From: Rhodospirillaceae bacterium
GTDB lineage: Bacteria > Pseudomonadota > Alphaproteobacteria > Rhodospirillales > Rhodospirillaceae
Direction: 5' to 3'
Assembly (NCBI GenBank): GCA_029243545.1
Contig: JAQWRV010000028.1
Span: forward strand, 87,949-151,948
Length of the DNA stretch: 64,000 bases
Under the pieces are notes generated by a model. The model was not told where the DNA came from. It was given only the letters and a program-made list of their open reading frames with translations, and ran no database searches. Position 1 is the first letter of the stretch. Every line of letters starts with the position of its first letter. Positions 15,166-24,596 of the stretch are shown here, piece after piece. The position numbers were made by a program, and so were the translations under genes.

Positions 15166-16497
15166 TCACATCAACGCTGATATGTCACTCACGGCGCCAC
15201 AGTTCTCAATGTCTTGCAGCGCGTCATAAAGGGTTTGCGCGCCGACCGTGCTAAGACTGGGTTCAGTCACCCGCATAAACTTGCCATGGAAAATATCATC
15301 CGGCATGGGCATTGCTGGGCTGCCCCAGGTATCGTTGAGAGTTCTTGAGCGGGCCAAATCGCCCTTGGTGGATTTGATCTCAACCCAACCGTCGACGGCT
15401 GGTAAATCCAAAGCCTGGTATGCCGCGGTCGCGGCTGCATCCTCGACAATCTCCACTTTATCCGCCGTAGCATGGCAGACCGCATCGGCAATACGTTCAT
15501 CGGTAAACCAGTCTGGCCCAGACGGCACCCTGTGGACGGCCATGGCGAAAGCCCACGCCGTCGAATAGATTGCCTCCCAGTAGCGCGCCGGATGCGGATT
15601 GTTCTGATGCGGCATGAGATACACATTGGGCAACCCGGCTTTGATCGAAATGATGTCATCGGGCTGAAGATCGTTTTCGCCCACCAGTTCCTCGATGGAT
15701 TGAACGACCATGTGACACATGTGACTGGTCGGCCAAGGTTTGAGAAACAAGTTGCGCTGAGTTTCTTCAAACCGCGCAGAATGGTCGACTAATTTATCCA
15801 GATCGTACTGATCACCCATTTGATCTATTTCGTCGAGCACGCTCTCAAATCCATGAGCTGTCATGAGGGCCGCTTGCAGACCGGCACGGACGGAAAAGAT
15901 ATTGCCCATGCCCAGCGCCGTAATCCTTTTGTCGACTTTAGGCCCGGTGTAGTTGATAGACTTGATGGGAAATTCCCATGCCACGCTAAGGGCGCGTCCC
16001 ACCTGTTCCTGATCAAATCCAAGCAGGCGCGCCGCAATTGCCGCCGCGACCATATTGTTATGGCGGATATCAGGCCCGGCCTTAGACGCCGCGAAAAAAC
16101 GGCAATTGAGGTCATGACCAATGGCCATAGCAGTGAGCATGTCCTTACCGGAGCAGTCGACCCGCTGCGCCACAGCATGGGCCGTATGGGTGATTAATGG
16201 ACCAGGGTGCAGACCGGGACCGGAATCCTCAAAGTCTGTATTGCGGCACACTTGCGCGTTCACCGCCGCAGCGATCTCACATGACACACGGTCTTTGGTG
16301 CCTATCAACAAGGCTTCAGGCCTACCACTAACCTCTTTTGCATAGGCTGTGAGCGCCTGCCCGGTGGCGCGATGCCCCATATAAGTGATGCCGACGTGAT
16401 CCACGAAAAGGCGTTTAAGCCGGTTAATCGCCGGCCGGGGCACATCTTCAAAGGATGTGGACAGGATTTCCTTCGCGAGGGCTTGGGTTACGGACAT
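15166..16497 (-). CDS. MmgE/PrpD family protein, copy 1
   Basis: A 443-residue member of the MmgE/PrpD family, which includes 2-methylcitrate dehydratase and cis-aconitate decarboxylase relatives. Typical parts are the start TQALAKEILSTSFEDVPRPA with FVDHVGITYMG, the NTDFEDSGPGLHPGP region, AIGHDLNCRFFAASKAGPDI, and VKRIT-like KVDKRITALGMGNIFSVRAG in the helical domain. The gene is close to a TRAP solute-binding protein in the same direction (22 bases), which points to uptake and breakdown of a carboxylic acid. A paralogue lies at 39272-40612. The exact substrate cannot be inferred. Confidence 0.85.
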   Translation of the reverse strand: MSVTQALAKEILSTSFEDVPRPAINRLKRLFVDHVGITYMGHRATGQALTAYAKEVSGRPEALLIGTKDRVSCEIAAAVNAQVCRNTDFEDSGPGLHPGPLITHTAHAVAQRVDCSGKDMLTAMAIGHDLNCRFFAASKAGPDIRHNNMVAAAIAARLLGFDQEQVGRALSVAWEFPIKSINYTGPKVDKRITALGMGNIFSVRAGLQAALMTAHGFESVLDEIDQMGDQYDLDKLVDHSARFEETQRNLFLKPWPTSHMCHMVVQSIEELVGENDLQPDDIISIKAGLPNVYLMPHQNNPHPARYWEAIYSTAWAFAMAVHRVPSGPDWFTDERIADAVCHATADKVEIVEDAAATAAYQALDLPAVDGWVEIKSTKGDLARSRTLNDTWGSPAMPMPDDIFHGKFMRVTEPSLSTVGAQTLYDALQDIENCGAVSDISALM

Positions 16498-16519
16498 GGT
16501 GTGTCCCTATTTTGCAATG

Positions 16520-17551
16520 TTAGTTGGAAACAGCTTCGGCCTGTTGCCGCGCATAAGCAGCTTTGCCTTCAAGAATGATATCGTAGAGACGCTGTGCACC
16601 CGCCCCGGACCGGTCAATGATCTTTCGCGGTAAGTCTGCTGTGCGGTCTTTCCAGAGCTGCCGCTGAGCCGGTGTGAGTTCATACACAATTTGGCCATCG
16701 GCAATAGCTTGAGTGAGATAAGGTTCATTCTCTTCAATAATGTAGTTGCGATACCACGCATCTGTGGGAATGGCAGACCGGTAAATGCTTTGATCCTCAA
16801 CTGTGAGCCCATCAAACCATTCACGATTGGCGATAATTATGGCGTTGAGATAAGCATGACGGCTTAACGTGTAGTGCGGCGCGTATTCACCAAATCCGCC
16901 AGTTACAAACAATTGAGTGCTCTGCTCGCCTCCATCAATCAGGCCTGTCTGTAGTGATGTGAGGACGTCGGAAAATGAAACCTGCACATAATCGGCACCC
17001 ACCTCCCGTAGGAACATCAGCGCAGCGGCATCGATATTGATGCGTATGCGTTTGTTTTTTATATCGTCGGGAACCCGTATAGGCGTTTTGGCGTAAAAGT
17101 TGAGCCAGCCAGCCGACATCCACTCCAGCATTACGAGGTCCTTGGCAAGCAGGAGCTCTGTAACTGGCTCTCTCAGGTAGTTGTCGAGCACGAAACCAAC
17201 TTGTTCAACGGAATCAAACATGAAAGGCGCACGCAGGATATCCAACGCTGGTTCCACCAGGGTCACCCCAGAGGTCGAGACACCGGCAAGATGAAGTTGG
17301 TTGCGCCGAAGCCGGCTAAACAACGTTTCTTCAGGGCCAATCTCTCCACGAATGAACATTTTAGGCTGAAGCCGCCCATCGCTCTGCGAGACCACGGATT
17401 CATTAAATTTATTCCAGTAAACGTCACCGGGTGTATCAGGCGCGGCCCGCCCACCAACGATGGCTTCGTGGCCATCGGCAAACACCGGTTCAGCCGCTAG
17501 CCACATCAAAGCCGTTATGTGTAAAAAAACAAGTGTGGCTCGTATTTTCAT
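16520..17551 (-). CDS. TRAP transporter solute-binding protein (DctP type)
   Basis: A 343-residue periplasmic binding protein with a Sec signal peptide (residues 1-25, ending PVFADG). The DctP fold is seen in FNESVVSQSDGRLQPKMFI, LRRNQLHLAGVSTSG, ILRAPFMFDSVEQV, IRINIDAAALMFLREVGAD and SFSDVLTSLQTGLIDGGEQS, the last carrying the usual dimer/ligand helix. Its small and large membrane subunits (DctQ, DctM) are not nearby, so it is an orphan or works with permeases elsewhere. It is probably cotranscribed with the MmgE/PrpD gene downstream. Confidence 0.88.
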   Translation of the reverse strand: MKIRATLVFLHITALMWLAAEPVFADGHEAIVGGRAAPDTPGDVYWNKFNESVVSQSDGRLQPKMFIRGEIGPEETLFSRLRRNQLHLAGVSTSGVTLVEPALDILRAPFMFDSVEQVGFVLDNYLREPVTELLLAKDLVMLEWMSAGWLNFYAKTPIRVPDDIKNKRIRINIDAAALMFLREVGADYVQVSFSDVLTSLQTGLIDGGEQSTQLFVTGGFGEYAPHYTLSRHAYLNAIIIANREWFDGLTVEDQSIYRSAIPTDAWYRNYIIEENEPYLTQAIADGQIVYELTPAQRQLWKDRTADLPRKIIDRSGAGAQRLYDIILEGKAAYARQQAEAVSN

Positions 17552-17669
17552 AGCATCAGCCTAGCCTCATAAGCAGACGCGACGCAATCAGCACCCTACC
17601 GCTCAGTAACGTTTGCGCCCGAACCGCCCGATATGCTCAATTAGCTACTCTTGGGGAAGGGGCAACACT

Positions 17670-18923
17670 ATGAAAAAAGTCGCAGCAGCAAGTTTTATTG
17701 GTACAGCGCTTGAGGGATACGATTTCCTGCTATACGCCAGCGCGGCAGCCTTAGTCTTCGGTCAACTTTTTTTCCCAGTCTCAGACGACCCGCTCATCGG
17801 CACGCTGCTCGCTTATTCCACGTTCACCATTGGCTTCATCGCCCGCCCCATCGGGGGCATCATTGCTGGGCATTACGGTGACAAGATCGGCCGCAAGCCC
17901 ATGCTGGTGTTAACCCTAACTGTCATGGGTGTGGCCACCATGCTGATCGGCTTCCTGCCCACCTACGCCCAGGTCGGGATTCTGGCGCCGATACTTCTGA
18001 CCTTATTAAGGTTCGTTCAAGGGCTTGCTTATGGCGGCGAATGGGGCGGCGCTATTCTGATGGTCATTGAATACGCGCCAGAAGACAAACGCGGCTTTTG
18101 GGGCAGTTTACCCCAGTCCGCCGTGCCGTTCGGCTTCCTGCTTGCCACTGCAGTCTTAAGCGCTTCCATCGCGATCAGCGGTGACCAGTTCCTGGTATGG
18201 GGGTGGCGCATCCCCTTTATCCTCAGCATCCTGCCGGTGCTGGTTGGTCTCTACATCCGTATGAACATCGATGAAACACCAGAATTCAAGAAAATCCGCG
18301 AGCAAAGCGCTACGGCAAAAACACCCGTGGTGGAGGCCATTAAAATGCAGGGAAAACAAATTCTGCTAGCGACCGGTGCGTTCGTCCTGGTCAGTGGCCC
18401 CTACTACATCATTATTTCATTCATGCTTTCCTACGGCACAACCACAGTCGGCGTCGACCGTCAGGTTATGCTCAACGGTGTACTCATCGCTTCAACCATA
18501 CAGATATTTGCTTGTATAGGTTTTGGCGCGCTGTCTGACATAATCGGCCGCAAGCCCGTTCTATTCGGCGGCGGAATTTTCATGCTGGCCTATGCTTACC
18601 CGCTGTTCTGGATGGTCAACACCGCGGACCCGCATACCATTTGGTTTGCTCTCAGCCTGGGCCTCCTGGCATTTGGTGCGCTCTACGGACCCATCGCAGC
18701 TTTCTTCGCCGAACTGTTTGTATCTAACGTGCGCTACACCGCCGCATCGCTTGGCTACCAAATGGGCCAAGTCTTCGGCGGCGGTTTTGCACCGTTCATC
18801 TCGACCGCCCTGTTAGCATGGGCGGGCGGCGCCTACTGGCCCGTACCGCTGTACATGATGGTTCTGACACTCATTGGTCTGGCGAGCATTTGGGGGCTGG
18901 CGGAAACCCGCAAGACAAATTGA
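17670..18923 (+). CDS. MFS transporter, metabolite:H+ symporter type
   Basis: About 417 residues with 12 predicted membrane helices. The start KKVAAASFIGTALEGYDFLL is typical of the MHS group (ShiA/KgtP/ProP relatives), with RPIGGIIAGHYGDKIGRKP between helices 2 and 3 and GALSDIIGRKPV in the second half. ATG 17670 lies after a GGGGAAGGGG site; an earlier in-frame start at 17613 would only add hydrophilic residues. It is divergent from the TRAP binding protein. The substrate is probably an organic acid or osmolyte. Confidence 0.88.
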   Translation: MKKVAAASFIGTALEGYDFLLYASAAALVFGQLFFPVSDDPLIGTLLAYSTFTIGFIARPIGGIIAGHYGDKIGRKPMLVLTLTVMGVATMLIGFLPTYAQVGILAPILLTLLRFVQGLAYGGEWGGAILMVIEYAPEDKRGFWGSLPQSAVPFGFLLATAVLSASIAISGDQFLVWGWRIPFILSILPVLVGLYIRMNIDETPEFKKIREQSATAKTPVVEAIKMQGKQILLATGAFVLVSGPYYIIISFMLSYGTTTVGVDRQVMLNGVLIASTIQIFACIGFGALSDIIGRKPVLFGGGIFMLAYAYPLFWMVNTADPHTIWFALSLGLLAFGALYGPIAAFFAELFVSNVRYTAASLGYQMGQVFGGGFAPFISTALLAWAGGAYWPVPLYMMVLTLIGLASIWGLAETRKTN

Positions 18924-19144
18924 TCAAAATGTGTCCGCTTCTCTCACGTCATATGCAATGGACGTGGCGCAGACTGTAACAGATTCTAAGTATTGATCGA
19001 TTGCTTCGCGTGACGTCATCGCGGACTTGAAATATCGAAGTGTCAAATATCCCAACACGAGATGCCCTGGTGCGTGTTTGCCCTGGTGCGCGCTGTGCCT
19101 TACAATTGAATCACGTTTTGCCACTAACATTTAGAGCCCGCATC
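18924..19144. other. Intergenic region, nothing assigned
   Basis: No gene that I can support. It contains a short tandem repeat, GCCCTGGTGCG, at about 19062-19092, just before the small membrane protein gene. Confidence 0.4.
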
Positions 19145-19603
19145 ATGCTTTGGAACCTGTCTAACACCCTTCACACCCTCGCCGCCGTTATCTGGGTTGG
19201 TGGCATGTTTTTCGCCTATGTGGCGCTGCGCCCGGCCATGACCGGACTGCCAAAAGAAGAGGCCCTGGCACTGTGGCGCCGCACTTTACAAACCTTTCTG
19301 CGCTGGGTGTTAGTGATGGTGGTCGTCCTCTGGGCTACAGGTATTTACCAGATGTTCTTTGTGCTTGCAGGCTTCGGGGCGGCCGGCATCCACGTTGACA
19401 CTATGTTCACTACGGCTCTGGTGATGACCATTCTGTTCTTCTGGCTCAACCACGGGCCGTTCCGGAAATTCAAGCTGGCTGCCGACAGTCGCGATTTCGA
19501 CACGGCCGGCCAGGTGATCCAGACTGTCCGCAAGATCGTCGCCACCAACTTGGCGCTTGGGATAATTACCACAGCGATAGCCTCATGGGGCGCAGCGGGC
19601 TAA
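19145..19603 (+). CDS. CopD-like four-helix membrane protein
   Basis: A 152-residue integral membrane protein with about four helices. The first contains LHTLAAVIWVGGMFFAYVAL, the WxGG pattern found in CopD and related putative heme or copper membrane proteins; later segments include RWVLVMVVVLWATGIYQMFF and LVMTILFFWLNHGPFRKFK. His10-type and His in the third helix could bind a metal or heme. ATG 19145 gives a proper membrane start; the upstream in-frame extension is not typical. The function is not established. Confidence 0.7.
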   Translation: MLWNLSNTLHTLAAVIWVGGMFFAYVALRPAMTGLPKEEALALWRRTLQTFLRWVLVMVVVLWATGIYQMFFVLAGFGAAGIHVDTMFTTALVMTILFFWLNHGPFRKFKLAADSRDFDTAGQVIQTVRKIVATNLALGIITTAIASWGAAG

Positions 19604-19712
19604 CGCGCAACGCTCTGTAATTGCTTCATCATACGCACTTTGTTTCCGGACCGCTCAGTCTCGGTCCATCCCAGATGTTCATACAGAGCAACATTTTCTG
19701 GCATAGCCACAT
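19600..19712 (-). pseudogene. C-terminal remnant of a GNAT acetyltransferase
   Basis: Minus-strand codons read PENVALYEHLGWTETERSGN then KVRMMKQL before a stop. This is the usual end of a GNAT N-acetyltransferase (NxxLYExLGFxxxxR, then VxMxKxL). Upstream in the frame are unrelated residues, so the acetyl-CoA site is missing. It lies where flhA would be expected upstream of flhF. Confidence 0.5.
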
Positions 19713-19810
19713 GGGGGCTAAAAAGAGTTACGATAGTAACGATCAACGTCACGACTAACGCCCGTGTACTACACGAACAACGCCATGGGGAGCGCCACAC
19801 GTCGTAAACA

Positions 19811-20833
19811 ATGCGCCTGAAATCTTACACAGCTGCCACCATGGCCGAAGCCATGAACATGGTCCGCGAAGAACTGGGAGAGAACGCGATCATCGTCTCT
19901 ACCCAGCGGTCTTCCGACGGGCAAGGCCTGCGTATTACGGCCGCTCTGGAAGAGCCCGGCAGCGACGATGATATCGCCAAAGCACTCGCCGGCGAGGAGT
20001 CGGCGCCGTTCGCAGAGAAAGTACGTGAGTCACTTGCCTATCATGGAGTCCCGCCCCGACTGATTAAAAAAATGGTGATGACCGCGCGCTCTTTAGAAGT
20101 TGGTTCACCGACCATGGCCTGCGCAGCGGCTTTGGAAAATCACTTTGACTTCGCGCCTCTACCGGAACGCAAAGGGATACGGCCGTTCATGATGGTCGGA
20201 CCACCCGGTTCAGGTAAAACCATCGCTGTTGCCAAACTAGCGGCCCGGGCGCGCCTCGCCGGCCGTCCGGTCGGCGTCATCACCACTGACACCATCCGCG
20301 CGGGTGCTGTCGAACAACTGACGGCGTTTACCAGTATTCTTGAAGTAGAAATCAGTCAGGTGCGTGGACCCGACGCCCTACCCCAGGCCGTTGACTTGAT
20401 GATGCAGTCCTATGACCTGGTCTTTATCGATAGCCCCGGTCTCAATCCCTTTAGCCATCAGGACATGGGCTACTTAAAAGCCTTAACCCAAGCCGCTGAC
20501 GTAGAGCCGATCCTGGTTCTGGCGGCGGGTGGCGATGCGGGCGAAGCCGGAGATATCGGCGAAGCATTTTCCGCCTGTGGTGCAACACGTATTTTGGGCA
20601 CACGGCTTGATATGACCCGCCGCTTAGGCGCTATTCTTTCCGCCGCCGACGCCGGGCAATTAATGTTCAGTGAAGTCAGTCTTAATCCGCATGTGGCGAC
20701 GGGACTTTGCGCCATCAATCCCGTATCCATGGCCCGCATGATTTTACCGCCGGATGAAGATTTACAACCTGCTCACTTCGAAGAAAACGATTTGGCAGAA
20801 CAGCCGACTAGCCCCAGAACTGAGGTTTCTTGA
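19811..20833 (+). CDS. flhF: Flagellar biosynthesis GTPase FlhF
   Basis: A 340-residue SRP-type GTPase that marks the pole for flagellum assembly. The N-terminal B domain has LKSYTAATMAEAMNMVREEL and ENAIIVSTQ. The NG domain has the P-loop GPPGSGKTIAVAKLAARA, DTIRAGAVEQL, the G3-like VFIDSPGLNPFS and TRLDMTRRLGAIL. Length is at the short end for FlhF. It ends in TGATG, overlapping flhG by one base, so the pair is translationally coupled. flhA, which normally precedes it, is absent. Frame and motifs look intact despite loss of structural flagellar genes around it. Confidence 0.9.
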   Translation: MRLKSYTAATMAEAMNMVREELGENAIIVSTQRSSDGQGLRITAALEEPGSDDDIAKALAGEESAPFAEKVRESLAYHGVPPRLIKKMVMTARSLEVGSPTMACAAALENHFDFAPLPERKGIRPFMMVGPPGSGKTIAVAKLAARARLAGRPVGVITTDTIRAGAVEQLTAFTSILEVEISQVRGPDALPQAVDLMMQSYDLVFIDSPGLNPFSHQDMGYLKALTQAADVEPILVLAAGGDAGEAGDIGEAFSACGATRILGTRLDMTRRLGAILSAADAGQLMFSEVSLNPHVATGLCAINPVSMARMILPPDEDLQPAHFEENDLAEQPTSPRTEVS

Positions 20834-21642
20834 TGAGTTCTGATTTGCCACCATCATCACAGGCACTATCACTGGCCGGAAAACCGGCAGCGACCATCCG
20901 ACGTGACCACTTAATCGCCGTTGCATCGGGCAATGGCGGCGTCGGCAAAACATTTTTCTCTATCACTCTTAGCCATGCGCTCGCCCGTCGCGGGAATCGT
21001 GTTCTGTTGTTCGATGGTGATCTGGGCTTAGCCAATGTCGATATTCAACTGGGCCTCATGCCGCATTACGATCTCGGCAGCGTCATCGCCGGAAAACTTT
21101 CGTTGAACCAGGCGTCGATGCATTACGAAGAAGGCGGCTTTGACGTGATTGCGGGGCGTTCCGGCTCAGGCAGCCTTGCCAACATACCCCTCTCTCGCCT
21201 GCAGATTCTTGGTGAAGATCTATCGCTCATGTCTGCGCACTATGACCGCGTCATTCTTGATCTTCGCGCCGGTGTTGAGAAATCGGTGCGTCAGCTCGCG
21301 CGCAGCGCAGACACCATACTTGTCATCACCAGCGATGAACCGACGTCTCTGACGGATGCTTATGCCTTTATCAAATTGACTGCCATGGAACGCCCAAGCC
21401 TGGATATCCGCGTGGTCGTTAACTCCTCCAACTCCACTCGCGAAGGAGAACGCACCTATCAGACGCTCTTCAAAGCGTGCCAAGGATTTCTCAAAATCTC
21501 GCCGCCGTTGGCTGGCATTGTCCGCCGCGATGCCTGCGTGCGCGATACCATCCGCAACCAGACATCGATTTTAACACGCTCGCCATGCTCGGAAGCGGCA
21601 ATAGACATTGAAGCGATCGCCGAAAGGCTGATCGCGGACTAA
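20833..21642 (+). CDS. flhG: MinD/ParA-type ATPase FlhG (FleN)
   Basis: A 269-residue MinD-like ATPase that limits flagellar number and antagonises FlhF. It shows the deviant Walker A SGNGGVGKTFFSITLSHALA, LLFDGDLGLANVDIQLGL (Walker A' and switch), VILDLRAGVEKSVRQLA (Walker B region) and VVNSSNSTREGE. The C-terminal membrane-targeting helix is short. ATG 20833 overlaps the flhF stop. After it, 21643-21751 has a proline-rich short frame (GTG 21644) that stops after 23 codons, perhaps the start of another lost gene. Confidence 0.9.
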   Translation: MSSDLPPSSQALSLAGKPAATIRRDHLIAVASGNGGVGKTFFSITLSHALARRGNRVLLFDGDLGLANVDIQLGLMPHYDLGSVIAGKLSLNQASMHYEEGGFDVIAGRSGSGSLANIPLSRLQILGEDLSLMSAHYDRVILDLRAGVEKSVRQLARSADTILVITSDEPTSLTDAYAFIKLTAMERPSLDIRVVVNSSNSTREGERTYQTLFKACQGFLKISPPLAGIVRRDACVRDTIRNQTSILTRSPCSEAAIDIEAIAERLIAD

Positions 21643-21751
21643 CGTGTCGACTACTCCGCCACCCGGCGCTCAGCCGCCGCAGCCGCCGCCATCGGCGCGA
21701 ACCAACCCTTAAAACTCGAACGGGACAGCGTCTAGGCGTGATTGCGACCAA

Positions 21752-22201
21752 CTAAACGTCAGCAGACACCGCATCGGCAACAGGAACCGCACTTCGCCGC
21801 GTCACAATCCACACCGCGATCGGCGCCAGCACCGCCGCCAAAATCACCGGGGCCTGCCAGGACGATGCACCGACCGACACAATGGCCACACTGACCATCA
21901 TCATCACAACGGCGGCGGCTTTAGCCGACGGCGGAATTACGCGATGCATATGCCAGGCACGCAAAGGCTCGCCAAACTTGGGATGGGTCCATAGCCACCA
22001 GCGCAAGCGGTCGGAGCTTTTAGAGAACGCCCACAGGGCAATGATCAAGAAGATGGTCGTCGGCAGACCGGGCACAAATGCACCGACAAAGCCTAATCCG
22101 ACACAAACCCAGCCCAGCGCCAAGAACACCGGGCACAACCGTGAATGGGTCAGCGGCGGTGGTGGAATATCGTCCCAGTCGTCTGGCTTGTGAGAGGTCA
22201 T
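21752..22201 (-). CDS. YbaN family (DUF454) membrane protein
   Basis: A 149-residue inner membrane protein. It has the family core LALGWVCVGLGFVGAFVPGL followed by PTTIFLIIALWAFSKSSDRL, then WWLWTHPKFGEPLRAWH, and two further helices. DUF454 proteins such as E. coli YbaN have no established function. The N-terminal 20 residues are proline-rich and cytoplasmic. It is convergent with flhG. Confidence 0.85.
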   Translation of the reverse strand: MTSHKPDDWDDIPPPPLTHSRLCPVFLALGWVCVGLGFVGAFVPGLPTTIFLIIALWAFSKSSDRLRWWLWTHPKFGEPLRAWHMHRVIPPSAKAAAVVMMMVSVAIVSVGASSWQAPVILAAVLAPIAVWIVTRRSAVPVADAVSADV

Positions 22202-22428
22202 GTCCGTCTTTCTGGATGCGTTAGGGGCGTTCTAGACCAATTAAAGCGCCAAATAAAGGAATCTCGGCCCTTTATCACTCCTTACAATCCATTGAGATCG
22301 CGGCAGCATAGCCTTCTTTTGGCATGGACACTGGACAGATGGCGCCAGTAATGAGTCACTGGCGACAAGGCGGCTTCCGAAAAGGCCCGGCGGCGCGTAA
22401 AAATCTCTTCCAAAATGAGGGGGCATCT

Positions 22429-23793
22429 GTGTCAGGAAAAACTGTTACCGCTGAGCCTAATCGCGAGGGGCTTCATGTTAAACCCCTCAACTTCGAGGTT
22501 TGGTGCGAGCCGGGACTCAACCGGCTCAACATATACACGCTGCTTTACGCGTCGTTTTTCACCATCGCTAGTTCGGTCTTCCTCAGTTTCAGCCAGCCTT
22601 ACGTGTTTACTGAGATCCTGGGAATCCCCATTGATGCCCAGGGGAAACTCTCGGGTGCTTTGGTGCTCTATGCAGAGATCGTTGTGCTCTGCCTCATCAG
22701 CCCTCTCGGCGTGTTGTCCGACCGCATCGGTCGCCGCCCCATTTACGCCGCTGGGTTTTTCTTTCTCTTTCTCGGTTACATGCTCTACCCCACAGCACAA
22801 AGTTCAGAGGAACTGATTCTTTACCGTATGGTGTTTGCTGTCGGGATTGCCTGCAACACCGCCATGATTGCCACCGTGCAGGCCGACTACCCACAAGACC
22901 CCTGGCGCGGGCGCTTGATTGGCGTCTGCGGTTTGCTGCAAGGCTTGGGCGTGGTCTTGGTCGTCACCCAGGGTAGCAAACTGCCAAACCTGTATTCCGC
23001 TGCGGGTGCAGATGCCGTCTCCGCCGGTCAATACGCCTTTTGGACATTCGCTGTCATCTGTCTCGTCAACGCGATCATTGTCCGCCTCGGACTCAGAGGG
23101 GGCATACCCGCAACCAAACAGAACCGGGATGACGTTTCAGTCATCAAAAAATTTAAAATCGGAATCGCCGCAGGGCGTAATCCGCGAATCGCCCTCGCCT
23201 ATGTAGCCGCGGGCGTGTCGCGCGGCGATTTGACAGTCGTCAGCACCTTCTTTTCTCTGTGGTTAGTGCAGGCTGGTATCGCCAATGGCTACACCGCCGG
23301 AGAAGCGCTCGTGCAGGGCGGTAAGTTTTTCGGTGTGGTGCAAATCGTTGCGGTGTTGTGGGCCCCTTGCGCTGGAATCATCATTGATCGTTACAATCGT
23401 GTGTCCGCTTTATGTATCGCTATGGGGCTGGCAGCCATCGGCTACCTCTCCTTGGGCGCCATCGCCGACCCCACACAAAACATCATGTACCTCGCCGCCA
23501 TCATCCTCGGTATGGGTGAAGTCAACGCCGTGCTTGCCGCCCAGGCGCTCATCGCCCAGGAAGCGCCGAAAGAGCATCGCGGCTCAATCATCGGCGTGTT
23601 TGGTTTTTTTGGCGCGCTCGGCATATTGGCGGCGGCCTCTGCTGGCGGATACTTATTCGATGCCTGGATGCCCGCCGGACCATTCGTTCTCATGGGATGC
23701 GCCAACGCTGTCCTGATGTGTATCGCGCTCACTGTCCGCAAGATGGCGGGAACCCCAGACACCACCCCGGCAACTGCACCCTCTGAAAGTTAA
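22429..23793 (+). CDS. MFS transporter
   Basis: About 454 residues with 12 predicted helices and the MFS motif GVLSDRIGRRPIYAAGFFFL after helix 2; a second, weaker one is GIIIDRYNRVSAL. GTG 22429 is preceded by GAGGGGG at six bases; an in-frame ATG at 22324 would add ~35 hydrophilic residues and is less likely. The alpha/beta hydrolase gene starts 11 bases downstream, so the two form an operon for uptake and hydrolysis of a small ester or ring-fission type compound. The substrate is unknown. Confidence 0.85.
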   Translation: MSGKTVTAEPNREGLHVKPLNFEVWCEPGLNRLNIYTLLYASFFTIASSVFLSFSQPYVFTEILGIPIDAQGKLSGALVLYAEIVVLCLISPLGVLSDRIGRRPIYAAGFFFLFLGYMLYPTAQSSEELILYRMVFAVGIACNTAMIATVQADYPQDPWRGRLIGVCGLLQGLGVVLVVTQGSKLPNLYSAAGADAVSAGQYAFWTFAVICLVNAIIVRLGLRGGIPATKQNRDDVSVIKKFKIGIAAGRNPRIALAYVAAGVSRGDLTVVSTFFSLWLVQAGIANGYTAGEALVQGGKFFGVVQIVAVLWAPCAGIIIDRYNRVSALCIAMGLAAIGYLSLGAIADPTQNIMYLAAIILGMGEVNAVLAAQALIAQEAPKEHRGSIIGVFGFFGALGILAAASAGGYLFDAWMPAGPFVLMGCANAVLMCIALTVRKMAGTPDTTPATAPSES

Positions 23794-23804
23794 AGCACCA
23801 CTCC

Positions 23805-24596
23805 ATGGCCGCACTCGAACGTCACACGCTTGCCATCAACGGCGCAGAAATCATCTACCGCCGAGGTGGGCCAAAAGAACAACTGGCACCCACGCTTGTG
23901 TTCCTCCACGGCGCCGGCGGATCAGCCAACGCCTTTGGCCTCCTGGAAAAATTGGCTGACGATCATCACGTCATCATCGCCGACCATCCGGGCTTCGGCG
24001 AAAGCGACACGCCGGAGTGGCTTGAGACCATTCACGACATGGCGTTTTTCTATCTGGATGTCTTCGAAGCTTTAGATCTAAAAAACATCCATCTCGCCGG
24101 CCAATCCCTCGGCGGCTGGATCGCTATGGAAATCGCCGTGCGGTCCACTGCACGCATCAGCCGCCTCACTCTCTGCGGCGCAGCGGGCATCAACTTGCCC
24201 GACGTGCCCATGGGCGACCTGTTCAGTTGGGACAAAGAGACCCGTTACCGAACCATGATTTTCCATAAGGATTTGGCAGAAAAACTTTTAGCCATACCCA
24301 GTTCACCCGAGCAAGACGCTATGGCCGCCAAAAACGAAGCCACCACGCGCAAGCTTTCTTGGGAACCGCGCTTTAATGATCCCGACCTACACAAATTGCT
24401 GCACCGCATCACCGTGCCCACACATATTATTTGGGGATCACACGACCCGGTGTTTCCGCTGCCTTACGGTGAGAAATTGAAAGACCTGATTCCGGGCGCG
24501 GCTATCTCTGTAATTGAAGAGTGCGGTCACTTGCCCCAGGTGGATGCACCTGGGGCGTTGAAGGCACTCATAAGTGCCGAGTTGACCGCCGCGTAA
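23805..24596 (+). CDS. Alpha/beta hydrolase
   Basis: A 263-residue alpha/beta hydrolase. The oxyanion strand reads LVFLHGAGGSANAFGLLEKL, followed by IIADHPGFGESDTP. The nucleophile elbow is GQSLGG (Ser near 101), the acid is probably Asp in IIWGSHDPVFPLPYG, and the histidine is in ECGHLPQVDAP. It resembles meta-cleavage product hydrolases and carboxylesterases. It is cytoplasmic and cotranscribed with the MFS carrier upstream. Confidence 0.88.
   Translation: MAALERHTLAINGAEIIYRRGGPKEQLAPTLVFLHGAGGSANAFGLLEKLADDHHVIIADHPGFGESDTPEWLETIHDMAFFYLDVFEALDLKNIHLAGQSLGGWIAMEIAVRSTARISRLTLCGAAGINLPDVPMGDLFSWDKETRYRTMIFHKDLAEKLLAIPSSPEQDAMAAKNEATTRKLSWEPRFNDPDLHKLLHRITVPTHIIWGSHDPVFPLPYGEKLKDLIPGAAISVIEECGHLPQVDAPGALKALISAELTAA

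Noticed and set aside
18924..19130. Minus-strand frame of 68 codons after the MHS transporter
   Set aside because: No family, no ribosome site; composition like intergenic DNA.
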